Below are positions 1 to 12,914 of a stretch of 64,000 nt of DNA, one piece after another. The position numbers and the translations under genes are program-made. The stretch comes from Aptenodytes patagonicus (lineage: Eukaryota; Chordata; Aves; Sphenisciformes; Spheniscidae): positions 40,018,151-40,082,150 of the forward strand of contig NC_134949.1 of NCBI RefSeq assembly GCF_965638725.1. Direction: 5' to 3'. The notes beneath the pieces are model-generated. The model was not told the DNA's origin. It did no database searches and worked only from the letters and a program-made list of their open reading frames with translations. The first letter of the stretch is position 1. Each line of letters starts with the position of its first letter.

Positions 1-250
1 TCAGATTATTTTCTTCCAAGACGCAGCTAGGCACTGAAATGCTGGGGAAGCTCTAAGAGATCAGTCTCTTGTCTAAAACTCCACTTAAGATGCATCCTAG
101 CCATGAAGACCTCACTTGACATAATACTGCCAAAATTAAAAAAAAAAAAAATAATAATAAAAAAAAAAAATAATTGTATTTTTGTTTGTTTACTAACTGG
201 CATCTTAAAAACAAGAAAAATTACATTTTTATGTACTCTTCTAGTTCTAG

Positions 251-350
251 GTCAAATGATTAGTTCTGTGACAAGACAGCATGACACTTTGAGTATGACA
301 GAAGCCCTGATGCTGCAGCAGAGGCTGGGAATATTAATGGCCAAATCTAG
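251..350 (+). other. candidate 5' noncoding exon of FRS2
   Basis: The segment is preceded by a pyrimidine-rich tract ending in TTCTAG and followed by a consensus donor, AG|GTGAGT. Its base composition is more balanced than the A/T-rich flanks. One frame is open throughout and continues upstream, but the peptide resembles nothing I recognise, so I read it as a possible 5' UTR exon rather than coding sequence. It could equally be a chance pairing of splice-like motifs. Confidence 0.3.
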
Positions 351-1485
351 GTGAGTGATTTTTAATTCTGCCAGTTCCCTAGCTGTTTCATTTCTTCCTC
401 ATAGCTTTGGTTCACATCTCTCCTTTGAAGCAGCATTGCAGTTCTTGGTTTTCTGAAGCGTTAGTATTAGAATATATTGGAGACAAAATAATGAGCTTGT
501 GTGATTATTGATTACATACCCTTTCTTTGTCATTCTTGAGATACAGTGGCTATACTTCATACATCTTCATATACCACAGCTTTCTACTTGCAACTGTAGT
601 GATTTTTCCCAAACTACTTTGCAGTTAAGTGGTTTTTTTAATTGTTTTAAGTTTGCAGGCACCTGCCTCCAAGAGATTTGATCAGTTATTTTATGCTGAA
701 TGCAAAGAAAGTCATGATACTATAACAGCATGCTGCTATCTAGTTCTGTTTCCACTTTGTCAAAACGTTTGGGGAGGTCTAAGACTGGGCTTTATTTAAA
801 GTGCAAGCATCTGTGCCTGAAGGCTGCTAGAAGCATCTGCAACTATGACTGCTGTATGGACCAGAGCTTGAAAACCTTTGCTGCAAATTTATATATTCAT
901 TGTTAATCTGCATTGCAGCTGTTATCACCTGTTGTTCTTTTTAGCAGTGAATTCTCAGAATAAATAGGGTAGCACCAGTAGGCTAACAAGACCAACATCT
1001 GAACATTACTGTAGTGAGGCATTGTGGGGTGCCAGGGTGGGAAATTAATAATAGGTGTTACTACCCGTGTCTCCCCTTCTAAATAAAACAGGCAGAATTC
1101 ATAAGCAAAAAAAAAAAAGGAATAGCTAAAATAACAATGGGATGTATGTGTGAAGACTATTAACAGTACTCTGTAATTGTGAGGGTGATAGGACTGATTA
1201 ATAAAATTCAGGACTTCTCTTCACTATGCAAAAAACCCAGTTCTATGTAACATAGCTTCTCTCTGCAACAGTAGAAGCAAACAACCAACCCCTCAGTTTC
1301 ATGCTGAGTTGGGAAAAAAGCTCTGTCAAATTAATGCATGTTTTCATGTTACGGCCAGAAATGACATTAGAGAATCTGTGATTTTGACTACGTTGTCTGG
1401 TGCTCTGCCTCTTTCTTGCTGGATTAATCCAAGCCATGTTGTTAGCCTTTCTGTTAAGTTCTCCATTTCACCTCTGCAGGGTGAA

Positions 1486-1541
1486 AGATTTATAAGATTT
1501 ATATAAATCTGCAGGTGGCAGATTTATACAGATTTATACAG
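1486..1541. repeat. short AGATTTATA repeat cluster with palindrome
   Basis: Four copies of a GATTTATA word occur within about 55 bases. They include a perfect 16-base palindrome at 1495-1510 (AGATTTATATAAATCT) and two adjacent ten-base units of AGATTTATAC further downstream. It is a local low-complexity expansion, and no mobile-element ends were recognised. Confidence 0.6.
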
Positions 1542-2334
1542 TCTCTAGGGTAGCAGTATCTCTTTTGCGTGGCTTTTCTGGTCAAGAAGAGAGAAGGAGT
1601 TAGCTGCTCTTCATTGTATTCCTTGCACCCTTTTTCTCAGCAGACTAAAGTGCTACTTGGATACTACTGCCGCATGCTAATACAAATGCCCGTCTAGAAG
1701 GCAAGTCCCGGTTTTCTTAAGGTGACATCAGATATTTTTTTTTTTTCCCCCCTTTAGTCAGGAAAAGTTATCAAGCAGTTCCTGTCTTCCTTCTTCTTGA
1801 TTCCTAATGTCATCTCTTGTTGACTTACTAGCTCTCTTCCAGGATTTTGCCCCACTTTTCACTTGTGTAGTGGAAATTTTAGTTCTTATTCAATATAAAG
1901 ATGATGTAAATGGGTTTAGTTTTCTTTTATCTGACTTCCGTGTATTTAAGAAGTACAAGACTTACCACCCTCTGGAAGGTGGTGGAGGGAGTTGAAGCAA
2001 GTTGTGAGACTTGGTTCTATGAACATTTTATCATACTGTTTTATGAGAGTTTTACCATACATACAAAAATCTTTAAATGAAAATATCAAAAATATCAAAT
2101 ATTTATTTTTGGTTTCCTTAATTTACCCATGCTGTTCTGTGTTAGTTGAATATTTTACTGTTTTATAGCAAATGAAGTAGACTGTGTACCACAATTTAAT
2201 CCAAATGGAACTTAATAGAAATAAAAAAAATACAAGTTTTAAAATATTTGTGTTGAATGTGGGATTTTTTCCTTCCCTTGACTTCGATTACATAGTTTTA
2301 TGTACATTGCTATATGGGAAGTATTTAAAAGTGG

Positions 2335-2621
2335 AAGCACAGAGCCTCACTGCACGGCTGCCAGCACCGGGCTGCCTCCAGGCCTGGAACGCCTCCACCC
2401 TCTATTGCAAGCCAGCCCTGGAGCTGCCGAAGCCAGGGCAGCCTTTCAGGCTTGCCATGTGGGCTCTTTGTGTTGCCTGTGCCTGGTAACCTCCTACAGC
2501 CCAGGGCTTGTATGGGCGTCACTAGGGCTGTGCTCAGCAGTCTAAGCCGAGTAGACGGAACTGGAATCCAGGTAGTTGCCTTGTGTAAAGGCCCTGGTGT
2601 AGGAGATGAGAATCGCACCCG
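2335..2621 (+). promoter_or_regulatory. GC-rich island with strong splice donor (possible alternative FRS2 first exon)
   Basis: About 290 bases are clearly GC-rich inside a strongly AT-rich intron. The island ends in CCCG|GTAAGT at 2621/2622, a near-ideal donor, about 340 bases before the FRS2 coding exon. That layout fits an alternative first exon or internal promoter. The open frames through it on both strands look like composition effects, because no protein is recognisable. Confidence 0.35.
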
Positions 2622-2985
2622 GTAAGTTACTGGTTTTTGTTTTCCCCCCAAGCTGCTACCATGGGAATTAAGGTGACAAATCAAATGGGTCTGTTTGGTA
2701 GTAACCTCACGTTTGAATTACTGGTAGGACTTTAACAGCTCTTTGTTGCCACTCCTTAATGCCAAATCTAACGTAACTGTTTAAAAATATTTGTAATATT
2801 TATGTTGATTTTTTTATTACTTATGACTGCAAAATTCATCACGAAGAATTGTAATTTCAGAGAGCAATTTATGTTGGGTTGTTTTGTTGATGATACTCTA
2901 TTTTATTCTTCAACTAAATGATCATTTTGCTTGGGTTTTTTTTTTTCCCCTCCCTTTAGAGATCACATGGTCTTCTAAAGAAGTC

Positions 2986-5900
2986 ATGGGTAGCTGTTGT
3001 AGCTGTCCAGATAAAGAAACTGTCCCAGATAACCATCGAAACAAGTTTAAGGTAAGCAACTGACATGGTATGCTGTGAATTATTTTGTTGCTTTATTGCA
3101 GAGTAGGTCTGTGATGGAAAAAAATTAAATGAAAATAGGGTGAGAATTACTGAACAGTTAAAACATTGCAGAGTTGCAGGCATCTGTGGCTACAGGTTTC
3201 TCTTGCCCCTTTGAGAAATCCTCTCTTACCAGCAGTGACAGGGTAGGCTTTTTTTTATGGTAGTTTTGATCTTCAGGGAGGAGAAGCCGTCCTGTGCTTT
3301 TGATCCATCTCCATTTCAGTTGGTAGGGCCTAAGTAAGCATTGTTGCCTCTGGGAGGTTATGGAGGTTAGGAAGGGAGTCGTAAGCATAAGGGAAGAGCT
3401 ATTGGAGAGGTGTGATTATGAACCTGGATGCGGGGTCAGCAATGGAAAATTTTAGGGCTGCTGATTTTACTTGCAGATCACTACTGATACAGCATTTTGA
3501 GAACTTTTGTCCTTTACTTGAAGACATTTTATTTATAAATGTGCTTCTGTCCCTTATATTCCTGGAATTTATAAGCTTGTGAACACTTGTTCATGTGCTT
3601 AACATGCTTAACATGAAGCTGCTGAAGTCAGTGACTTTAAGTAAACATACCTTTGCATAGTCACACAAGTCAGATTTGCTTCTGTGCTCCAAACTGTCTC
3701 TGTGAATTGGCAAAGGAATGTAATGCTTCCGTAGTGAAAAATGATTCATGCGTTGCCTTAGGGCAACACTGAAATGAGCTTTAAAGCCATGGGAATTTCT
3801 GGAAATGTTTAATATTATCGGTAAAAAAAGCTGAAGGATAAAATATTTTTCTGTTTTCTTGCTTTTTATGCCTTTGACATCACTTTGTGTAACTAGTTCC
3901 TATTTTTCTCCTCGTAGAATTTCTCTATTGTTTGTGTGGGTCGCTGATTTAGCAGCAGGGGGGAGAAGATGAAAGAATGTAATTTGCAAAATGAAGAAAG
4001 TTGGCATAAGCCTCAGTGGCAGATGAAACTATTCCTAATTCTTTTCAATTGACTAGATTTCAAGTTGAAAACGTCTCTTTAAGGAGTAACATTAATTGAT
4101 ACCATCAGGAAGATTCTTTTTATTGAGTAAGAAGGAATCCCACTAAAAGCAGCATTGTGAGATAAAACACATGCGGAGGAAAATATACATTGTCCAAATT
4201 CCATAAAGGATGCAGATGACCTCAAACTGGTTTAAAAGCAGAAAGAATAAGAGTTTAAGCTTTATACACATTTTCATGCAAGATAACCATAGGGTATTTG
4301 AATTATTTGTTGACTTTAAAAAGGCAGGAAAAAAAAAATCTAAAACAGTCTGGTGATTCAGCACAGTGCAAGGCTATACAGGTATGTGAAGGAAGCTTTA
4401 TCTTGGAGCCCCTTATCCTTTTTCATTCCTTTTCCCAACTGTAAGTGGGGTTATATGACAAAGCAAATATTTATTTTTTTAGAAACAGGGCTTTGAAAGA
4501 TTCCATTATCTGAGGTATGCCTTATCTGTGTGGAAATACTAGAATATGTACATAAAGCCAGTTTTTAAAAAAAAGAATATTTAACTTACAGATCTCTTCT
4601 ATTTTAAATTTCTCCTCAGATTTTACAATAATGTTATGCAGTCTCATTCATACTGCTTTTAAATATGTATTATTTTAATTCTGGGTTGGGGGAGCAAAGG
4701 AACTGGTTTCGTGAGGTGTGGGGGTTTTTTGGGTTTTTTTTGTTGTTTGGTTTTTTTTTTTAAACTTTTACCTCAAGGATTGTCACTAATATGACAGAGC
4801 AGATGGAGGGCATCAGTGAAACATTAAGATTATTATTAGTGGTATTGGTGCTCAAAAGAGTACTTACCTAATGCTATTTAACTTCCTTTTTATAGGTTAT
4901 TAATGTGGATGATGATGGTAATGAACTGGGTTCTGGCATAATGGAACTTACAGATACAGAACTAATTTTGTACACCCGTAAAAGGGACTCTGTAAAATGG
5001 CACTACCTCTGTCTCCGTCGCTATGGCTATGACTCAAATCTTTTCTCTTTTGAAAGTGGCCGAAGGTGTCAAACTGGACAAGGTATGTAGAATTTTTGTA
5101 TATAAAGCTTTTTGGAAATGTATTTGATGTTGGAAGACAATTTTGTTTAAAAAAAGTATATTTGCCTGTCCTTTGGCAGGGGTTATAACGTCTATAGTTT
5201 TATAGGTGAATGTGGTTTCTGGAAAAAAAATGTAGGTTACCTTGTGAGGAATGGTCTTATGGTAAAATGAGGATTTGAGTTGCCCATAATTTTTGGCATT
5301 GTAGGTCTGGAGCACTTCATGCCTGTGTGTGTGCGGATACTTCTGGTCAACTTAGGAGGTGGTTTTGACAGGGAAATTCTCCTGTCTCAGAGGTTGACTT
5401 GACTTTCAGGGAGGGGCAGTGAAACCTGGCACTGTGGAGGAATCTCCTCAGAATTCAAAGAATTCTCTATTTTTAGATTTTAAGACTGGAGCACTGATAC
5501 GAACTGGATATCCCTACCCTGTTATTGTCTTCAGTAACACACTTGTGTGTCATCCTCTTCCTAAAACAAATACCACTTTCATTTATATCAATGACATCAT
5601 TCTCAAATTTTGACACATTTTTGTATGAAGTGTGTAAACTCCAGCTATGCTCAGTTATTTTCTGTGTGCCTTTAATTGGAAAAAGATGGTTACCTTTCCA
5701 GTTCCCAGATCATGCCTGCCTTGGCCAAGGTTGGCTCCCACTGAGAATATTTAAGCTTTTCTCTCTCTCTTCACTGCAGCAGTCCCCGAGGGAATAGCTG
5801 TTTTGGTTGAGGTCTCACCCTCGTTTTGCATCTTTCTACTGTGATGTAGCTGTGTGTAGTTGGAATTCTTATGTGTTCATACATTGTGAAATTAAGTTGA

Positions 5901-8900
5901 ATTTTTATTTTCTTATAGATTTTTAGCATTAACTAGTGTTTTTATCAATAATGATATTTAGCAATTGCAAATTTTTATTTTTTTTTTTTAATTTCACTGT
6001 AAAAAATCAGGAAGATGAAAGAACTTGATCATAAACAAAGCTGGTCAATCTTCATTGTCCAAGCAGAGGAAAGGGCAGACAGGTTTTGGTTTGTTTTTTG
6101 TTTTTTGTTTTTTTTTTTAATAAGAGTTTAGAAGGCATTCTCAGTTCATCTCCTAATGAGAAATGGAGATGTTTCGAAATGGTACAATATACTCCATACT
6201 AAACTAAATTTTCAGACTTCTAAGAAGAAAGTAATAAACTTTGTTTTGAAGAAAATAACTTTAATTGATTTTGCAGGTTTAATTTACTGCTGCTTCTAAG
6301 CATGTAAAATAGATACTAATAAAATTCAATTGAAAATACTGTTTTGAAGGTTCTTTTCCATGGCCTATTAGCAAGTCTGCAAAATTTTCCACCGAGTCTA
6401 ACTGATTTCTCTGCTTCTCTCCTAATTTCTTTTTTTTTTTTTTTTTAATAGAGAAGATTAAGCAGGCTGTGTAAGCAGCAACCCTTTCCTCCCTCTTTTG
6501 TTTCTTGCCTTTCTTACGTAATATTAAAATAATGTGATTATTGAGAAAAAAGAAATCTGGCAGAAAGCGTTCTCTCTGCTGCCTTTTTGCAATGGAGCAT
6601 TGTTCCTGAGACCTATGCTGGGTTTTGTGGGCACAGTTGCAAAACTTCATCTTCACTTGGTGAGATGACGGAGAATTTTCTCATTTGAGAATACCCTGAA
6701 TACTGCCCAGCAACTCTTATTGATTGCATTAGTCAATATTCTTGTTTGTGTTTTCCAGTTAATCTCAAATTATATCTATTGATAAGCTGTCAGAATGCAC
6801 TGATGGCGAAACATTGGGTTTGTGCTAGGTATTAAAAACCTTGAAGACGTGTTTTGGGAGCACAGCTAATAGATAATTCAGGATAGAAAACTTGGAGGAG
6901 CTGGTGTGTCACCATATTGTGTAACTGACAGATCACATTAAATACAATGTGAATGTATTTAGTAAAAATCAAGGTTTCATCAAGTTATTTTTGCTTGCAG
7001 TTTCAGTGCCAATTTGGTTCACCTCACGTTTTTTTAAACAAAGGGGTAAAGGCAGCTGAATTTCTCAGAAATATACCGGGAGCTTTTTAAAGCTTTTGAA
7101 CCTATTTTTTTTTTAGTTTTATTTTTTGTCCATTAAGATTTAAGTATCCAGTGTGAATTTTCAGAAATACACAAAAAATTAAACATGGACTATTGTACTT
7201 GAGCTGGATCATGGGTTGGGGAAATGTAGTAGAAGAAGCTCTACAGCTGCTGTGTTGCAAGCACGAAGCTTATTCACTGCACCAGCTGAATATTAATTGT
7301 TGAGCATCATTCCTCTTAGCCCATTTGGTATATTCCCAGCTGGGTTTTTGTGAACTTCTGCCATGGGGAGCATTTCTGGTCGTTCTGATCTGTCAGTTCT
7401 GCATCCTTAAATAAATATATGATGATAATAATTGCCAGCACATTAACATAATTGCACTTACAGGCCTAGCTATATAGGTAGGTAGTTCTTAGTAAAGAGT
7501 GTTTTAAGATTGTAATACTCACTTTAAAAACTGAGCACCTGCACCCACGTTTAACAAGCATGTCAACTTTAACTTCATGCTTTCAATGGAAGAATAATCC
7601 AAAGCTGCGACTTTGCTGGTGAGGGTAAGTTGGGGCGCTCCCTGCTGTTTAAAGGCAAAGTGGCACAATACACACACAAAATACATGGTATTGATGCTAA
7701 CTTTGTGTTCTGTGTCTATCCCTTAGCCTAAAGCAATTGGTTTGTTACTGTACGTTTCACACAGTTTGTCTTACTAGCTTTTCATTTTAATCTTCTTAAA
7801 GAAACTAAACTTTTACCCAGTGTTTGAATCCTTCTTTCCTGTTGTGCAGGTATCTTATTTTTATGGTAATTTAATAGAAATCTGGTTTAAAAAATAGGAC
7901 CTTGTAGCACCACAGTAGTTTCATTTAGTGTTTGTATTTAGCTATTTAATTAGTATCCTTTTTATCAGCTCAAAAAAAAAAAAGAAAAAATCTTGCCCTG
8001 CTTTGTGCCTCCTTTTTGTTTTGTTTTTTTTTACCCCTCATTTAGCACTCAAAACTTAGTTTTGCTTTTAACTGAATCAATTTTCTGTTCTAATTTATCT
8101 TTTCGTGCATGGGAAACTTATTCTTCTATTAGATAAACACTTTGAAGGTTCTCACAGTAATTTTGTGTGTTTTGGTGCAATAAAAAATTCTTAACATTTT
8201 TACTTCTTTAACAGGTATTCATTATGTGGATTCCAGTTCTATTGTTTGAAAGTTACATACATTGTAAGGCGTTTCTTACATTGAAGGATTTTGATTTTTT
8301 TTTTCTTGTGTATTTATAGGAATCTTTGCCTTTAAATGTGCCCGCGCAGAAGAGCTATTTAATATGTTGCAAGAGATAATGCAGAATAATAGCATAAATG
8401 TGGTAGAAGAACCAGTAGTAGAAAGGAATAATCATCAAACTGAGTTGGAAGCTCCAAGAACCCCTCGAACGCCTACCAGTAAGTATGGTTATACTGTTAG
8501 ATGACATACGTGAATGTAATGTGGTACTTAGCTTTAATTAGTTTTCTTTTTAATTACTTAAAGATTTAATGCAAATTAAATGCTATTTTCAGCTAAAAGG
8601 CTAATTGCCAGTAATGCGCTCTCTTGAGGTACTTGCTGAGGATTCTGTTTTGAGAATCCTAAATCTTGGGAGCAAAACTGCCATAGTCAAGTTCTTCAGC
8701 TTTAAGAAATAAGTTTTGGAAACTTAGTTGTTGCCGAAGAACACTGCTTCAGTATATACCTGTTGAATTGCTTTATAATGTATCACCATATTTTACTGGT
8801 AGCATTTCTGAGAAATGTTAATGTTGGGCAACGTTCCAACCTTTTTATTAGGAAAAAAGTAATGGTAATATCGCATCTATAGTGGGTTTGGAATCTTTCT

Positions 8901-11900
8901 TTTGCTGTGAGCAGATGGATGGGTAGAGTGAAGTCCTTTCAAAAATACCGGAGGATTTTAAGTAGTCCTAGGCAGATGGCTTGGTATTTGAAACTAGGAA
9001 TTCCAGGTTATTGATTTATTTCAGAGAAATGGAAGCTTAAATAAATAAGTCCCTGTTTGTTAGGGAGACATGTTGTTAATGGTAGAAAGAGAAGTTGGAT
9101 AGGTAGTTTACTGGGAGGACTGTGGTGTGTAATACACCTAGATTTCAGTGATTGCTTCAGACATGTTTCCCAGTAAATACTGGGATGCTATACCCTGCAA
9201 TTTGCTTTCCCTTTCCTTCCCCCCAGCAAAATTGAGTCTTGTGAATATTTAATACTGGTTTACATATTTTAATTTCTCTTTTGAAAATTGAAAATGAAGG
9301 TATAAAGCATCTTACTCATATACAGTAAAATGTTCTCTTTTAATACGGTTTTGCTTGTTTTCTAATTGAATCAGCTCCTGGGTTCAATGCACAAAGTTTA
9401 CCTAACGGCTATCCCAGATACCCATCTTTTGGAGATGCTTCATCACATCCTTCCAGCAGACATCCTTCTGTCGGAAGTGCACGCCTCCCCTCTGTCGGTG
9501 AAGAATCAACACATCCTTTACTTGTACCAGAGGAGCAAGTGGGTATTTCAACCCCCCATACAATTTATGTTCTACATTAGTTCAGGTTTTTCTAATGTTT
9601 ATTCTGTAGGCTTTCATTTGTGTTTTTCAGTATCAGGTGTAATGTATTTCTACCATATGTTAACTACCTCAGAAAAGTGTTTGCTTTGCCTCTTTAAAAT
9701 GATACTTTGTAGGATAGCTGGCTGAGGAAGAGTAACTATTTTAAGTTGCTCTTTGTATTTATATACAAATAAAGATATAGAAAGTATGTATTTGCATATA
9801 TTCTTTTCAAAAATTTCATTAATTGTTTTTAAACACAAATTGTATTTTATAATGAGAGATCCTGGTCAAAAAGCTTCTTTACATGTAAGTCTTCTATTTG
9901 GCGAATAGAAATCATGAAATAATTTAGGTTAGAAGGGACTTCTAGAGTCCTCTAGGTCAAATTTTAAAGTTAGAGGAGGCTGCATAGAGCCTTGTCCTGT
10001 CATGCTTTGAATACTCCAAACAAGGGGATTCCACAGTGTCTCTGAGCCATGTGTTCCAGTGTTTGACCACCTTTGTTGTGAAAGCATTTTTCCCTAATAT
10101 ATAATCAGATTTTTTCCTGTTACAGCTGGTGCCTGTTGCCCCTTAGCTTTTTGCTGAACGTCCCCATAAAGGGTCTGGCTCTGTCTTTTCTTTATCTGTT
10201 AGGTAGTTGAAAACAGCTATTAGGTTTTTTCCTGGCCTTCTCTTAAGACTGAACAAGGATGGCGCTCTCAGCTTCTCCTTGTATGTCACATGCTCCAGCC
10301 CCTCGAGTCATGGCCCTCCACTGGATTTGCTCCACTATAGTGGTGTCTGCCTTGTACTGGGGAGCCAATTACCCCAGATTCAGTCTCACAAGTGCTGAAC
10401 TGATGGTAATAATCTCTTTCCTTAACCTACTGGCTGTGCTTTTACTAGCACAAACCAATGCACGTTTGGTTTTCATTGCTGCAGGGGCACAGTGCTGACT
10501 CACATTCAATTCACCATCCACCTGGACCCCTGGTGCCTTTCTGCAAAGCTGTTTTAAAGTCAGTTGGTGCCTAGCCTGTACTGTTGGTGGTGTTCCATGC
10601 CAGGCACTGGACTTTGCATTTGCTGTTGCTGAACTTCATGAGGTTTCTGTGAGGTCACTTCTCCAGGCTGCTGAGATTCCTCTCAATGGAAACTCTGCCA
10701 ATCTGGGATAGACTGAAAACTTTCTGAGGGTGTGTTCTATCTCATCATTCAGGTTGCTGATGAAAATGTTAGTCAAGTTTAATAAAATGTGATGTGGTTT
10801 AGGAAGACTCTTGTGCTTGACAAGAAATGGTGTTGGAAACGAGAGAAGGTAACCAGAGCAAAGTGCAGTGAACTGTCTTGTGGGAAAGGATTTGTTAGGA
10901 GCCCCCCCAGAAGAATCCAAGTGGTGGTGTTGGAGTTATTGAAGAGTAAATGAGTTTAAAGATCAATGTAGGAGTCAAGTGAGCTGTAAATAATACTTCA
11001 GCTTGTAGAGCTTGACAGAGGAGTTGGGAAGGCTAGATGACTGCTGCTATAAAACACTACTTTTGCTGTTTGGGTATCTAGACGCAGAATTAAAATTTCA
11101 AGAAAGAATCCATTACTTCAGTCTTTACCTTTCAGCTTCGTGTTGATCTGCTGTGGGGACTTGGAGGCATAAACCAGTGGTGTATTCCTGCCTTTCTTAG
11201 TGGCATTTGGTCTAACTCCTGCTCCTTTTTAATTCTGAGTGCCACAGTTCTTATGGAAGTGTATGTTTGTCTATTTCACTTTCTGGTATTAAGAGGCTGT
11301 TGGCTCTTGAAGAAAGAATGGACTGTTCTGCCAGTAAAGCCAACTTCTCTTTTCATTGCTTAAGTAGTACACAAGGCAGGACCCTGGGGATTTTTTTAGG
11401 TGGTGGTTGGTTGGTTTTTTTGTTTAAACGGACAGTAAATTTCCTTTGCAGTGTGGAAATTGGAGATAAATTTAGCCGAAGCAACTACTGAACTGTTGGT
11501 CACTGTCATGGTAAGGAACAACAAAGTACAGCTCTGCTTCACTGATTTGTTCCAGTGAACTAATGAGCTAAGTTGGAGCAGCCCAAGGTTGCCCTGACCA
11601 CAGCAGAGCTGGAATAGAACCTGAAAAGCTGTAACTAGAGCACAATTGGGATAAAACATCAAATCAAAATAATTATTAATGTAGGATGTAAGTTGCATTC
11701 TTTTGTTTGCCTTGAGTACCTCTAATTTTATTTAGAGTAACATTAACAAAACCAACAACAAAATTTCAGGGGGAAAAACCCAAAACTGGGCACAGTTCAG
11801 CAAAATGTGAGAGATGACCTTTGCTCTTAAACAGCTGCTATCATGAGATTTGGTTTTCAGGTATTTTGGTTAGAAAAGTGGGGAGTTAAGAAGGAAAGCA

Positions 11901-12914
11901 ATTTGGAGGGAAAAAAAGTGCAAATAGCATTTGAATTTCCTTTTTTTTTGCTTCCCCTTTTAGGTGCACACTTATGTCAACACTACTGGGGTACAAGAGG
12001 AAAGGAAAAATCGATCAAGTGTGCATGTGCCACTGGAATCAAAGCTTTCAAACACTGAAACAACTAAAGTGAAAGAAGATCAGATGTGTACTGATGACAG
12101 AGATGCTCAGGTTCTCCTGGAGCCTGAAGGAGTCAAGTTTGTTTTAGGACCAACACCTGTTCAAAGGCAGTTAATGGAAAGAGAGAAACTGGAGCAACTT
12201 GGGAGAGACCAAGTTAGCGGCAGCAGCGCAAACAACACTGAATGGGACACTGGGTACGACAGTGATGAACGTAGAGAAACACCATCTGGTAATAAATTGG
12301 TGTATGAAAATATAAATAGGTTATCAATCCCTAGTGCCTCAGGGGTCAGGAGAGGTCGTTTGACATCAACCAGTACCTCAGACACCCAGAACATTAACAA
12401 CTCTGCTCAGAGGAGAACTGCGCTGTTGAACTATGAGAACTTGCCATCCTTGCCTCCTGTTTGGGAAGCCCGCAAGCTGAGTAGAGATGAAGATGACAGT
12501 TTAGGACCAAAGACCCCATCTCTGAATGGCTACCACAATAACCTAGATCCAATGCATAATTATGTCAATACAGAGAATGTAACAGTACCAGCAAGTGCTC
12601 ATAAAGTAGAATTTACACGACGTCGGGACTGTACCCCAACAGTCTTTAACTTTGACATTAGGCGTCCAAGTTTAGAACACAGGCAGCTCAACTATATACA
12701 GGTTGACTTGGAAGGTGGTAGTGACTCCGACAACCCTCAGACTCCAAAAACCCCCACCACTCCACTTCCGCAAACTCCAACCAGGCGCACAGAGCTGTAT
12801 GCTGTGATAGACATTGAAAGAACTGCTGCTATGTCAAGCTTGCAAAAAGCACTGCCCCGAGATGATGGTACTTCTAGGAAAACTAGACATAACAGTACTG
12901 ACCTGCCTATGTGA
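2986..12914 (+). CDS. FRS2: FRS2, fibroblast growth factor receptor substrate 2 (five coding exons)
   Basis: FRS2 is the lipid-anchored docking adaptor that links FGF and neurotrophin receptors to GRB2/SOS and SHP2, upstream of RAS-MAPK. The coding exons are 2986-3051, 4896-5082, 8320-8478, 9375-9538 and 11964-12914. All have GT/AG borders and phases that fit, giving 1527 bases, or 508 residues plus stop, the length of human FRS2. The first coding exon itself begins at 2960. Residues 1-10 are MGSCCSCPDK, the N-myristoylation and cysteine-rich anchor. The PTB domain spans roughly residues 13-115. GRB2-type tyrosines fall at 196, 306, 349 and 392, and SHP2-type tyrosines at 436 and 471, all at the human positions. 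The proline/threonine-rich TPKTPTTP stretch before Tyr471, a MAPK feedback region, is kept. Intron 4 holds a CR1 fragment. No frame damage is visible. Confidence 0.97.
9906..10788 (-). mobile_element. old CR1 LINE, 3' portion, antisense in FRS2 intron 4
   Basis: Read on the minus strand, this matches the 3' part of CR1 ORF2 and its short 3' tail. On the plus strand it begins with the reverse of the CR1 terminal tract (TTAGGTTAGAAGGGACTTCT), then gives degraded reverse-strand equivalents of the CR1 reverse-transcriptase C-terminal region, such as CTGGTGCCTGTTGCCCCTTAG and GTACTGGGGAGCC. Substitutions and small gaps are frequent and no long frame survives. It is therefore much older than the CR1 copies at 34 and 47 kb. 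The inner boundary near 10788 is approximate. Confidence 0.85.

Larger units (their letters stand above)
1..2959 (+). other. FRS2: FRS2 5' noncoding / intronic region
   Basis: This AT-rich stretch lies upstream of the first FRS2 coding exon, whose splice acceptor ends at 2959. I see no conserved protein in any frame. It is best read as the intron, and possibly 5' UTR exons, before the ATG exon. Two internal segments stand out and are listed separately: a splice-bounded 100-base segment at 251-350 and a GC-rich island at about 2335-2621 that ends in a strong donor. The rest holds homopolymer A/T runs and a small AGATTTATA repeat near 1.5 kb. Confidence 0.6.

Noticed and set aside
2325-2684. 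Open frames of about 80-120 codons on both strands in the GC-rich island
   Set aside because: No homology is visible and the frames are better explained by base composition. The island is kept only as a possible noncoding exon.
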